In this document: positions 52,649 through 61,672 of the stretch, piece after piece
Layout of the letters: every line of letters begins with the position of its first letter
How positions within the stretch are numbered: position 1 is the first letter of the stretch
NCBI RefSeq assembly: GCF_002933465.1
Contig: NZ_PSZE01000010.1
Span: 124,001 to 188,000 of the forward strand
Direction of reading: 5' to 3'
DNA length: 64,000 nt
Source of the DNA: Nocardia nova
Lineage (GTDB): Bacteria; Actinomycetota; Actinomycetes; Mycobacteriales; Mycobacteriaceae
Position numbers and translations under genes: made by a program
The notes under the pieces: model-generated
The model's database searches: none
What the model saw: the letters and a program-made list of their open reading frames with translations, nothing else
What the model was told of the DNA's origin: nothing

Positions 52649-53592
52649 TGAGTGACACTTTCTCTACCACCACTGCGGGCGGCTTGCGGGATGTGACGCT
52701 GCGGGACGGACTTCAGCTGACCGGCAAGGTATTGCCGACCGAGCACAAGGTGGAGATCGCGCGCACCCTGCTCGCCCTGGGCGTGCCGGAACTCGAGATC
52801 GGCTCGATGGCGCGCCCGGATCTGGTGCCGCCGATGGCCAACACCATGGAGGTGGTGGCCGCGCTGACTCCCGAAGAGCTGCAACGGTGTTGGGTGTGGG
52901 TGGCCACGCCGCGGCAGGTCGCGCGCGCCGCCGAGGCCGGGGTGCGGAAGTTCCAGTACTGCCTGTCGGTGTCGGATGCGCACAACAAGGCCAATATCGG
53001 CCGCACTGCCGAGGACAGCGTGGCCGCGATGCCCGAGGCGATCCGGCTGACCGAGGAGGTCGGCGGGTCCATTCAGCTCTGTCTGGCAACATCTTTCACC
53101 TGCCCGTTCGACGGGCCGGTGGATCCCGAGCGGGTCCTGGCGATCGCCGCCGATCCCCGCACCGACGGCGCCGCCGATATCGTGATCGCCGATACGCTCG
53201 GCCAGGCGTATCCGGCGCAGGTGCATTCCCTGATCGCCGCGGTGCGATCGGGAACTCCGCAGCGCCGCATCCTCTTTCACGGCCACGACACCTGGGGTAT
53301 GGGCGTCGCCAACTCGCTGGCGGCACTGGCCGCGGGCGCCGATGCGGTGGACGGTTGCCTGGGCGGTCTGGGCGGTTGCCCCTTCGCCCCCGGTGCGAGC
53401 GGCAACACCGCCAGCGAGGACATTCTGTTCGCCACCCGCCCGGACTGGTTCACCCCCGCCGCGCTGGCGACCATGGTCGGCCTCACCGAACGTCTGCTCA
53501 CCGATCTGGACGAGCCCAACCGCTCCCGCACCGCCGAAGGCGCTCGCTCGGAGGCTCGTGCCTTCGAATGGGTTGTGCCACGCCAGGATTAG
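52648..53592 (+). CDS. hydroxymethylglutaryl-CoA lyase-like enzyme
   Basis: 314 residues, HMGL TIM-barrel family. LRDVTLRDGLQ (13-23) contains the RD and Q of the active site; the metal histidine is in HGHDTWGMG (about 211-219), and the catalytic-cysteine loop reads GLGGCPFAPGASGN. Together with the preceding CoA-transferase it forms a unit for 3-hydroxy-3-methylglutaryl-CoA or similar acids (for example citramalyl-type compounds). The start ATG shares the TGATG with the upstream stop; GGAGG lies 8-9 nt upstream. Confidence 0.92.
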   Translation: MSDTFSTTTAGGLRDVTLRDGLQLTGKVLPTEHKVEIARTLLALGVPELEIGSMARPDLVPPMANTMEVVAALTPEELQRCWVWVATPRQVARAAEAGVRKFQYCLSVSDAHNKANIGRTAEDSVAAMPEAIRLTEEVGGSIQLCLATSFTCPFDGPVDPERVLAIAADPRTDGAADIVIADTLGQAYPAQVHSLIAAVRSGTPQRRILFHGHDTWGMGVANSLAALAAGADAVDGCLGGLGGCPFAPGASGNTASEDILFATRPDWFTPAALATMVGLTERLLTDLDEPNRSRTAEGARSEARAFEWVVPRQD

Positions 53593-53604
53593 GTGTGCCG
53601 GGCC

Positions 53605-53930
53605 CTATCGGCAGTCCGGATCGCCCAGACCCATACGCGCGGTGATGCCGTCGAGCAGGCACCTGAGCGTCCATGCCACGGGGTCGGCGGAGCCGGCGCC
53701 GGTGCGGCCATGGAACCAGCGCGTGAAGGCGGGATAGCGACCGTCCGCTAGCAGCGGTTCCACCAGCGGCTTCGGGGCCTCGGCGAGCTGCTGGTCGGTG
53801 GCGAGGCCGACGCGGGTTCGCATGCGCCGCTCCTCGGCCACCTGCAGCGCGGCACCGAACAGACGGCCGTCCACCGCACCGGTCAGCAGTGGGAGATCGT
53901 CGGCGGACAGGCCGAGACGCGCCTTCGCCG
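53605..53930 (-). pseudogene. C-terminal remnant of a TetR-family regulator
   Basis: About 108 residues from KARLGLSADDLPLL to the stop read as the C-terminal ligand domain of a TetR protein (GAALQVAEERRMRTRVGLAT, then DPVAWTLRCLLDGITARMGL). There is no HTH upstream: at 53930 the sequence changes abruptly into a fragment of a flavin hydroxylase on the other strand. The upstream frame continues open but with non-protein-like Arg/Ser/Pro composition. The N-terminal half has been deleted. Confidence 0.65.
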
Positions 53931-54176
53931 CAGCTGGGTTCGCGGCCGGTCGATCTCGTCCGCATGAACCGGCGGTGGTGCGCGACGGTGGGAGCGACGC
54001 CGTCGGGCGCGCTACTGGTGCGCCCGAATCAGGTGATCGCGTGGCGGGAGCCGACCGCGCCGGACGATGCGACCGCCGCCTTCGAACACGTGTGGGCCCG
54101 GATTTTCGCGTGCCGCGGCGGCGAGCGCGACCCGGCCGGGCGCCTGCAGAACTCGAGGTCGGCGCGCCAGGTTTGA
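53931..54176 (+). pseudogene. C-terminal remnant of an FAD-dependent aromatic hydroxylase
   Basis: About 81 residues; the segment SGALLVRPNQVIAWRE matches the end of FAD hydroxylases of the MhpA/rifampicin-monooxygenase type (usually LLVRPDGxxAWR). The FAD-binding and substrate domains are missing. It begins exactly where the TetR remnant on the other strand ends, pointing to one deletion that removed the divergent start regions of both genes. Confidence 0.6.
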
Positions 54177-54242
54177 CCTCGAGCCGTGTTGAGCTTCTAC
54201 GTTCGGTGGTGACGAAGGTTCCGACACACACAGGAGACAGCC

Positions 54243-54677
54243 ATGACGCGGCGCCCGACTCTCGACGACCCCACGGCACGAGCGACTGCTCAGCGGGTAG
54301 CCACCGACCTCGCCGCAGAATTGCAACGCGCGGGCGAGACCGGCGACGCCGATCTCTACGACCACTCCTTCGCCGCGGATGTGCTGTGGGGCAGCCCGTT
54401 CGGCGCCACCGTCGTCGGTTACGACCAGCTCAATCCGATTCACCACCGCCTGATGGCCGGGCAGGTGGCGCCGCCCTCGACATTCGAGGTGGTCGCCACG
54501 ACCACGCCGGCGCCGGGTGTGGTGGTGGCCCAGATCCGCAGGCAGGCAGTCGATCCCGACGGGTTCTCCGAGACGGCGATGTACGTGCTGGTGGAACGGG
54601 ACGGGCGGTGGTGGCTCGCGGCCGCCCAGAACACCCCGTTCCAGCCGGAGAAGTCCGCACTGCGGCGCCCGGCGTAG
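54243..54677 (+). CDS. SnoaL/NTF2-like protein (SgcJ/EcaC-type)
   Basis: 144 residues with the cone-shaped NTF2-like fold: helices ARATAQRVATDLAAELQRAG and the following one, then strands DVLWGSPFG, FEVVATTTPAPGVVVAQIRR, AMYVLVERDGRWWLAAAQNTPF. Typical of the SnoaL-like/DUF4440 group; small-molecule isomerase or hydrolase, unknown substrate. Preceded by AGGAGA 4-5 nt before the ATG. It lies in the middle of a decayed patch but is itself intact. Confidence 0.82.
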   Translation: MTRRPTLDDPTARATAQRVATDLAAELQRAGETGDADLYDHSFAADVLWGSPFGATVVGYDQLNPIHHRLMAGQVAPPSTFEVVATTTPAPGVVVAQIRRQAVDPDGFSETAMYVLVERDGRWWLAAAQNTPFQPEKSALRRPA

Positions 54678-55194
54678 CCGCCGTCATCCGGAAGTGTCGA
54701 AGACGAACCTCGCGGCGCATGCGTTCGGCCAGGCGAACGCACAGATCGATATCGGCTTCGCCGGCGCGGCGGGCGAGCCCGGGCACGGCGGGGATGCACA
54801 ACTCCCCGAGGCGATAGAGCCGGGTCGTCCACTGCCGGCGAAAGGCGTTGCCGGACAGTCGTTGCCAGTGCACGGCGAATTCCGACGTGGAGTGCGGATC
54901 GCCCTCGATCGCGACGATGGCCGGGTCACTTCCGAACAGCGCCGCGGCCAACTTCTCCAGTGCCGGAGCGGGAATGTCACCCAGGTACGCCCCGTACCCG
55001 GGGGTATTCATGGCGACGCCCGCCACCGCGTCCCCGTCGCAGACCAGGGCGAATACCGGATCGAACGTCATCGCCCCGGCCGCACGGTTGCGGACCATCG
55101 TGGCAATGACCGTGTGCCGCAGAGGGTCTCGCGCCAGGAGGTCGCCGGCGCGGGCATGGAGTTCGATCGGGTCCGTGGTCAGCTCGATCCTCAT
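54430..55194 (-). pseudogene. GNAT acetyltransferase truncated before its catalytic domain
   Basis: The first 160 residues (MRIELTTDPIELHARAGDLL, DPLRHTVIATMVRN, GVAMNTPGYGAYLGDIPAP, TTRLYRLGEL) match the N-terminal half of actinobacterial GNAT proteins of about 280 residues. At about 54715 the similarity ends at LCVRLAERMRRE, and the remaining 95 codons are Arg/Pro/Ser-rich noise read opposite the SnoaL gene. The acetyl-CoA-binding domain is missing, so the gene is probably dead. The start ATG at 55194 is as in relatives. Confidence 0.65.
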
Positions 55195-55255
55195 GCCACC
55201 AACGGTAGGCCCGTCGGATCACCTGGCCCACCGATTTTCCGCGGCGGCGAGAACC

Positions 55256-55507
55256 TCAGGCCGATTGTTGCCCGTCGGCGCGAAGTTTCAGCAGGACCAG
55301 ACCGGCCGTGCAGGCCAGAATCAGTCCGGCAACAGTGATTTCGACACGAAGGCCCGCGATGCCGAGCACCGCGCCGACCAATCCGCCGAGGAAGATCAAC
55401 CAGGCCGCGATGCGGGATGTGATCGACCAGGCGCTGCGCCCGGATTCGGCGGCAGCCGAATCACTCTGCGACACCGCGCGCGTGGGGGATGTCGAATAAG
55501 CTCCCAT
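55256..55507 (-). CDS. small two-TM membrane protein
   Basis: 83 residues: hydrophilic Ser-rich N-terminus, then two membrane segments (ITSRIAAWLIFLGGLVGAVL, and VEITVAGLILACTAGLVLL) and a short basic tail. Not recognised. The ATG at 55507 has GAGGAG 5 nt upstream; a GTG at 55510 is possible. It is divergent from the Thr-rich exported protein at 55792, and both seem to concern the envelope. Confidence 0.65.
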   Translation of the reverse strand: MGAYSTSPTRAVSQSDSAAAESGRSAWSITSRIAAWLIFLGGLVGAVLGIAGLRVEITVAGLILACTAGLVLLKLRADGQQSA

Positions 55508-55510
55508 CAC

Positions 55511-55791
55511 TACTCCTCGATGACGCCCACCGAGACTGTCGAAACGTCCGTTTCACCCGGTAAATAACACGCGTCGCACATGTAACTTCGCTCACACGGT
55601 ACGTGCCCGACACCGAAACTCCACGCGACACGTGCCCGCGACACGCTGAACGTAACTACTTCGTTATGTGAAGTGTTGGCATTTCACGTTACCGTCCGGT
55701 ATTTTGCGGACCGACCGGCACGCCTGGCCCCGGGTGCGGCTCTCGGTTACTGTGAGTCCACTCGGAAACAGTTTGAGGGAGCACCACATCC
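55511..55791. promoter_or_regulatory. AT-richer divergent promoter region with inverted repeats
   Basis: 281 bp without a gene. The IR GAAACG-TC-CGTTTC (55541-55554) lies 34 bp from the membrane-protein start. Farther on there is GTGAA-N10-TTCAC and CTTC-N7-GAAG around 55665-55690. GC content is lower than around it. Likely promoters for both flanking genes. Confidence 0.45.
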
Positions 55792-56346
55792 ATGGACGAC
55801 AGGGCGAGCACGGGGGATCGCGCCGATGAGGAGACCCCGGGCCGCCTGAACATGAAGGTCGCGGGTCCCGCGATGGCCGCCGGTGCGGTATCGCTGGGTT
55901 TGGTGTTGGTCGGAGCCTGCGGAATCGGCCACAAGGACGTCTATGTCGCCCCGCCGCCGCTCGCCGCGGATCTGCAGGTGGCCACCACCCCGATCACGCG
56001 CAGCGGCACCACCACCGCCCCCGCGGTGATCATTCCGCCCTCCCCCTCCTGGCGCGTCGCGGCGAATACCCCGGCCCGGCGCACCACCTCCGCCACGTCG
56101 ACCAGCACCACGACCGAGGCCGAGCCGAGCTCCACGGCGTTCGCACCGCCCGCGCCGACCACCACCGCCACGACCACGACGATGCAGACTCCCGCCCCGA
56201 CCACGGAACCGTCCGTCAGCGAACCCGCCGCCGATTCCGACACCACGACGACCACGCGGCCGCATCACACACCGCGCACGGTCGAGGAATCCGAACCGAC
56301 GGCCGATGCCTCCGCCACGCCGTCCACGGAGGACGCCGGCAACTGA
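55792..56346 (+). CDS. Thr/Pro-rich exported or lipid-anchored protein
   Basis: 184 residues. After a 20-residue charged start comes the hydrophobic segment KVAGPAMAAGAVSLGLVLVGAC; LVGAC resembles a lipobox, so it could be a lipoprotein (a start at ATG 55852 would give a normal-length signal), or a signal anchor. The remainder is low-complexity Thr/Ser/Pro/Ala (for example TTTATTTTMQTPAPTT), probably extended and perhaps O-mannosylated as in actinobacterial cell-wall proteins. GAGGGAG precedes the ATG at 55792. Function is unknown. Confidence 0.65.
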   Translation: MDDRASTGDRADEETPGRLNMKVAGPAMAAGAVSLGLVLVGACGIGHKDVYVAPPPLAADLQVATTPITRSGTTTAPAVIIPPSPSWRVAANTPARRTTSATSTSTTTEAEPSSTAFAPPAPTTTATTTTMQTPAPTTEPSVSEPAADSDTTTTTRPHHTPRTVEESEPTADASATPSTEDAGN

Positions 56347-56425
56347 TCCGTACGGCGAAAAGGGTGGCGGCCGCGCGGATTCGCGACGACCGCCACCCTC
56401 ACCGGTGAACCGGCGTACGGATCAG
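56343..56425. terminator. nested bidirectional terminator spanning both stop codons
   Basis: Three nested inverted repeats: outer CTGATCCGTACG (56343-56354) with CGTACGGATCAG (56414-56425), middle AGGGTGGCGG (56361-56370) with CCGCCACCCT (56390-56399), and inner CGCG-GATT-CGCG. The stop of the gene at 55792 and that of the acyl-CoA dehydrogenase at 56422 both lie within the outer arms. Confidence 0.75.
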
Positions 56426-57555
56426 AGTTCGGCCAGGCCGTAGTCACCGACCCGGCTGCTCAGCACACTCAGATGTTCGCGGCGGCCACCGAAGGTCTGG
56501 TCCACGGCGGTGAGCCGGGCGACGTAGTGGCTGACCGGATATTCGGTGGTGATACCGATTCCGCCGTGCATCTGCACCGCTTCCTGTCCGATATGGCGGG
56601 CGCCGCGGCCGACTTGGAGGCGGGCCCGCGACACCGCGATCGGATCGACCGTGCCCTCGGCCAGCGAGGCGGTCGCGTAGAAACTCATGCTGCGAGCCAG
56701 TTCCATCGCGACGTACATATCGGCGGCGCGCTGGGTCAGGGTCTGGAACTTCGAGAGCGTGACCCCGAACTGCTTGCGCGTCTTCAGATATTCGGTGGTC
56801 AGACGCAGTGCCTCGCCCATCGCACCGATCGACTCCGCGCACAGGCTCGCCTGGGCGGCCGCGATGGCGGTGGCGACGGTCTCGGTGGCGTCGCCGGCCT
56901 CGGCCGCGCCGAGCAGTTCGGCCGGGGCCGAGGCGAATTCGATCTGCGCACCCCGGCGTTCGTCGAATGTGCGGTAGGCGGTGCGGGTCACACCCTCGGC
57001 ATCGGCGGCCACCAGGAACACCCGCAGCACACCGTCGGATCCGAGCGCGGTGACGACCAGTTCGTCGGTGCAATCACCGTGCGGCACCCGGCTTTTCACA
57101 CCGGAGAGCCGGTAGCCGTCGCCGTCGGCGGTGGCCGTGGTCGCCACCGTGAGATCCGGCCAGCGCGAACCGGCCTCCTCGTGCGCGAAGGCCAGCAGCC
57201 GGGAACCGCCGGCCACCTCGGGCAGAATCCGCTGCCGCTGCTCGGCGGTGCCGAGGGACGCGATCAGACCACCGGGCAGCAGAACCGCGTCCAGCAGCGG
57301 TTCCGGGGCGAGGCGGCGGCCGACCTCCTCCATGACGACCATCGTCTCCACGGGGCCCGCGCCGACTCCGCCGTCCTCCTCACTGAAAGACAGTCCGAGG
57401 ACACCCAATTCGGCCAGCTGCGACCACACGTCGCGGCTCCAGCCGAGTTCGGTGTCGAGCACCTTCAGCCGGCTCTCCGGGTCGTAGGCGCGGGCCAGCA
57501 GATCACGCACCGTCTCACCCAGCATGACCTGTTCGTCGGTCAATTCGAAATCCAT
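56422..57555 (-). CDS. acyl-CoA dehydrogenase (second subunit of a pair)
   Basis: 377-residue flavoprotein of the FadE family. The N-terminal helical domain (FELTDEQVMLGETVRDLLAR), the VGAGPVETMVVMEEVGRRLAPEPLL segment, a beta domain and the C-terminal helical domain with TRKQFGVTLSKFQTLTQRAADM and AVQMHGGIGITTEYPVSHY. It is encoded 9 bp downstream of a second acyl-CoA dehydrogenase, as in the steroid-degrading heterotetramers (ChsE-type). Its substrate is unknown. The ATG is at 57555. Confidence 0.9.
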   Translation of the reverse strand: MDFELTDEQVMLGETVRDLLARAYDPESRLKVLDTELGWSRDVWSQLAELGVLGLSFSEEDGGVGAGPVETMVVMEEVGRRLAPEPLLDAVLLPGGLIASLGTAEQRQRILPEVAGGSRLLAFAHEEAGSRWPDLTVATTATADGDGYRLSGVKSRVPHGDCTDELVVTALGSDGVLRVFLVAADAEGVTRTAYRTFDERRGAQIEFASAPAELLGAAEAGDATETVATAIAAAQASLCAESIGAMGEALRLTTEYLKTRKQFGVTLSKFQTLTQRAADMYVAMELARSMSFYATASLAEGTVDPIAVSRARLQVGRGARHIGQEAVQMHGGIGITTEYPVSHYVARLTAVDQTFGGRREHLSVLSSRVGDYGLAEL

Positions 57556-57564
57556 GGCAGCGCC

Positions 57565-58737
<1,173 letters not shown>

Positions 58738-59110
58738 GGGCATCTCCCACCGTATTTCGTAGGTCCGAATCGAATCTACGCCTCGAATCGAACCGGTCAT
58801 CGACGGGATCATAAACGACGAATCGCGCACGACGGCGCGATCCCGGGAGGTCCGGTTCCACCGCCGGTACGAAGGAACCTTTAGGTTGCGGCGAAATGGC
58901 CGTACGCTGCGCAATTCGCCACGTTTGGAATAAGTTAGTAAGAATTCGCATGCATTCTGCCGAATTCCCACAACGGGAAAAGCGTCCGGCGGTCGATGCC
59001 GCGACGACGAGTTGGTTTGCCGTTTCGGCAAGTTTTCTTGCCGCCGCTCCGGCCACTGGTGATCCTGGGAGCAGGCGCCGACAGGGGCGCCCCGAGCGAC
59101 GAGGAGTCTC
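58738..59110. promoter_or_regulatory. divergent fadE / methyltransferase intergenic region
   Basis: 373 bp. Near the fadE start the nonamer CGAATCGAA occurs twice (around 58767 and 58785), a possible half-site pair. Between 58900 and 58990 the DNA is AT-richer (GAATAAGTTAGTAAGAATTC). The terminator-like hairpin at 59017-59039 is on the methyltransferase side. I find no convincing gene. Confidence 0.45.
59017..59039 (+). terminator. intrinsic terminator-like hairpin in the methyltransferase leader
   Basis: TTGCCG-TTT-CGGCAA followed by GTTTTCTT, a stem of 6 bp with a 3-nt loop and a T-rich tail, rare in such GC-rich DNA. It lies 72 bp before the methyltransferase start. If the promoter is upstream, this would be an attenuator; if not, it ends an unseen upstream transcript. 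Confidence 0.5.
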
Positions 59111-59761
59111 ATGTCCGCCACATCACCCACCGAGGCCGCGGTGTTCTGGGAGCAGCGGTATCGCGACAGCGACCGGGTCTGGAGCGGTAAGCCGAATCCC
59201 TTGCTGGTGCGCGAGACCGCGGATCTGCGGCCCGGCCGGGCACTGGATCTGGGCTGCGGCGAAGGCGCCGACGCGGTGTGGCTGGCCGGGCAGGGCTGGC
59301 AGGTGACCGGCGTGGACATCGCACAGACCGCGCTGGAGCGGGCCGCGGCGCATGCCGAACAGGCCGGCCTGGGCGATCGAATCTCGTGGCAGCGACACGA
59401 ACTCGGGCGCACCTTCCCGGACGGCAGCTACGACCTGATCAACGCCCAGTTCCTGCAGTCACCGGTGATCCTGGACCAGGACGGTGTGCTCCGGCGCGCG
59501 GCCGGCGCGGTGGCGCCCGGCGGCACCCTGCTGATCGTCATGCACGCCGGCTGGCCGACCTGGATGACACCCGACGAATATCCGTTCGACGCTGTCTTCC
59601 CCACCCTCGACGGCGTCCTGCACGCCCTGCGCCTCGGCGACGACTGGACCGTTCGCACCTGCGAGCCGGTCGAACGCGCACTGACCTCCCCCGACGGCCG
59701 ATCCGGCACCCGGGTCGACAATGTCTGGCGTCTCTGGCGCGCCGCCGAGGCCCGTAACTAA
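59111..59761 (+). CDS. class I SAM-dependent methyltransferase
   Basis: 216 residues, Rossmann methyltransferase. Motif I ALDLGCGEGADAVWLA (44-59), motif II VTGVDIAQTAL, motif IV region DLINAQFLQSP, post-motif GAVAPGGTLLIVMHAG. The N-terminal AAVFWEQRYRDSDRVWSGKPN is typical of the tellurite-resistance/thiopurine type (TehB-like) methyltransferases. Substrate is unknown. GGAGTC lies a few bases before the ATG. It overlaps the convergent helicase by 4 bp. Confidence 0.9.
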   Translation: MSATSPTEAAVFWEQRYRDSDRVWSGKPNPLLVRETADLRPGRALDLGCGEGADAVWLAGQGWQVTGVDIAQTALERAAAHAEQAGLGDRISWQRHELGRTFPDGSYDLINAQFLQSPVILDQDGVLRRAAGAVAPGGTLLIVMHAGWPTWMTPDEYPFDAVFPTLDGVLHALRLGDDWTVRTCEPVERALTSPDGRSGTRVDNVWRLWRAAEARN

Positions 59762-61608
59762 CTGCGCGGCTTGCGACGGTCGTACTTGCGCGGACCCTCG
59801 CGGCGCGGACCGCGGCTCAAGGAGCGATGCGACGGCGGGCCCTGGTCCAGCTGCAACTGGATCAGGACGCCGCTGATCCTGGTGCGGCGCAACGCATCCA
59901 GCGTTTCCGAGGACAGATCGGCGGGGAGCTCGACCAGGCTGTGGTCCGGGCGGATGCTGATGTGACCGAAGTCGCTGCGACGCAGACCGCCCTCGTTGGC
60001 GATTGCGCCGACGATCGCGCCGGGGACCACCCGGTGCCGTTTACCGACCGCGATGCGGTAGGTGGCCATCTCCGCGCCGGTGGCGCGATGGTGCTGCGGA
60101 CCACCTTCCGGGCGACGCTCGCGGTCCTCGCGCGGGGCGCGCTCGCGGCGCGGCGGGCGAATCGGCTCGGGCTCGGCCTCCATGAAGAAGTTGTCTCCGT
60201 CATGACCGCCCACCGCCAGGGCGGCGGCGATATCGGCGAGCGGGATGTTGTGCTCGGCCTCGTAGTCCTCGATGAGTTTGCGGAACAGCGCGAGATTCGA
60301 CGACGCCAGATTCTCCGTGATCGCGTCGTGGAATTTGACCACACGCTGCGCGTTCACGTCGTCGACGCTGGGCAGCTGCATTTCGGTCAGCGGCTGGCGG
60401 GTGGCACGCTCGATCGCATCCAGCAGGCGGCGTTCGCGCGGCGCGACGAACAGCAGCGCCTCACCGGTGCGCCCGGCCCGGCCGGTGCGTCCGATGCGGT
60501 GCACGTAGGACTCGGTGTCGTGCGGGATGTCGTAGTTGAGCACATGCGAGATGCGGTCGACATCGAGTCCGCGCGCGGCCACATCGGTGGCCACCAGGAT
60601 GTCGAGGGTGCCGGACTTCAGCTGGCCGATCGTGCGTTCGCGCTGATTCTGCGCGATATCGCCGTTGATCGCGGCGGCCGAGTAGCCGCGTGAGCGCAGT
60701 TTCTCGGCCAACTCCTCGGTGGCCTGCTTGGTGCGCACGAAGATGATCATCGCCTCGAACGGCTCGACCTCGAGAATCCGGGTCAGCGCGTCGAGTTTGC
60801 GCTGATGCGAGACCTGCACCCAGCGCTGGGTGATGTTGGTGTTGGTCGAGGTCTTGGACTTGACCGTGATCTCGACCGGATCCGCGAGGTACTGCTTGGA
60901 GATCTTGCGGATCACCGACGGCATGGTGGCCGAGAACAGCGCGACCTGCTTGTCCGCGGGAGTGTCGCGCAGAATACGTTCGACGTCCTCCTGGAATCCC
61001 ATCTTCAGCATCTCGTCGGCCTCGTCGAGCACGAGATACCGCAGCTGGGTGAGGTCGAGGGTGCCGCGCTCGAGGTGGTCGATGACCCGGCCCGGCGTGC
61101 CGACGACGACCTGCGCGCCGCGGCGCAGACCCTGCAACTGGACCGCGTAGTTCTGACCACCGTAGATCGGCAGCACGTGGATCCCCGGCAGATGCGCCGA
61201 GTAACGACCGAACGCCTCGGCCACCTGGATCGCCAGTTCGCGGGTCGGTGCGAGCACCAGCGCCTGCGGCGGCTTCGGCCGCTTCTCCAGGCCCATCAGA
61301 ATCGGGATGGCGAAGGCCGCCGTCTTACCGGTACCGGTCTGGGCCAGGCCGACGACATCGGCGCCGGCGAGCAGCGGCGGAATGGTGGCCGCCTGGATCG
61401 GCGACGGGGATTCGTAGCCGACATCGGCGATCGCCGCGAGCAGCCGATCGTCGATGCCGAGATCGGCGAACGACGGCTCGGTCGCGTCGCCGCTGTCGCC
61501 GCGGTACCCGGTGGCGGCGTCCGCGGGCCCTTCGTGGTTGCGCTCGTCTGCGCCTTCGGGCCTGTCGCCCCCGCCGCCGGGCACGCTGTCGACCGATGAG
61601 TTGTTCAT
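59758..61608 (-). CDS. DEAD-box RNA helicase, DeaD/CsdA type
   Basis: 616 residues from the ATG at 61608. Q motif (SFADLGIDDRLLAAIADVGY), Walker A AQTGTGKT, PTRELA, TPGR, DEAD box (LDEADEML), SAT (FSATMP), then helicase C with IIFVRTKQA, DVAARGLD and HRIGRTGRAGRTG. A C-terminal DbpA-like RNA-binding domain (about 500-590) and an Arg-rich tail complete the family structure. Ribosome assembly and cold adaptation are the usual roles. A longer N-terminus (705 residues from 61875) would overlap the divergent amidase gene and has no similarity. Confidence 0.95.
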   Translation of the reverse strand: MNNSSVDSVPGGGGDRPEGADERNHEGPADAATGYRGDSGDATEPSFADLGIDDRLLAAIADVGYESPSPIQAATIPPLLAGADVVGLAQTGTGKTAAFAIPILMGLEKRPKPPQALVLAPTRELAIQVAEAFGRYSAHLPGIHVLPIYGGQNYAVQLQGLRRGAQVVVGTPGRVIDHLERGTLDLTQLRYLVLDEADEMLKMGFQEDVERILRDTPADKQVALFSATMPSVIRKISKQYLADPVEITVKSKTSTNTNITQRWVQVSHQRKLDALTRILEVEPFEAMIIFVRTKQATEELAEKLRSRGYSAAAINGDIAQNQRERTIGQLKSGTLDILVATDVAARGLDVDRISHVLNYDIPHDTESYVHRIGRTGRAGRTGEALLFVAPRERRLLDAIERATRQPLTEMQLPSVDDVNAQRVVKFHDAITENLASSNLALFRKLIEDYEAEHNIPLADIAAALAVGGHDGDNFFMEAEPEPIRPPRRERAPREDRERRPEGGPQHHRATGAEMATYRIAVGKRHRVVPGAIVGAIANEGGLRRSDFGHISIRPDHSLVELPADLSSETLDALRRTRISGVLIQLQLDQGPPSHRSLSRGPRREGPRKYDRRKPRS

Positions 61609-61672
61609 ATTGACCAGCAGTTTAATGCCTTGCGGTGGCCGCCCGGACCATCGGGCCAATACGGTGAGACCT

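Noticed and set aside
58896..59306. Open frame of 136 codons in the fadE/methyltransferase gap
   Set aside because: No ribosome binding site, atypical composition, runs through a terminator-like hairpin and into the methyltransferase in another frame.
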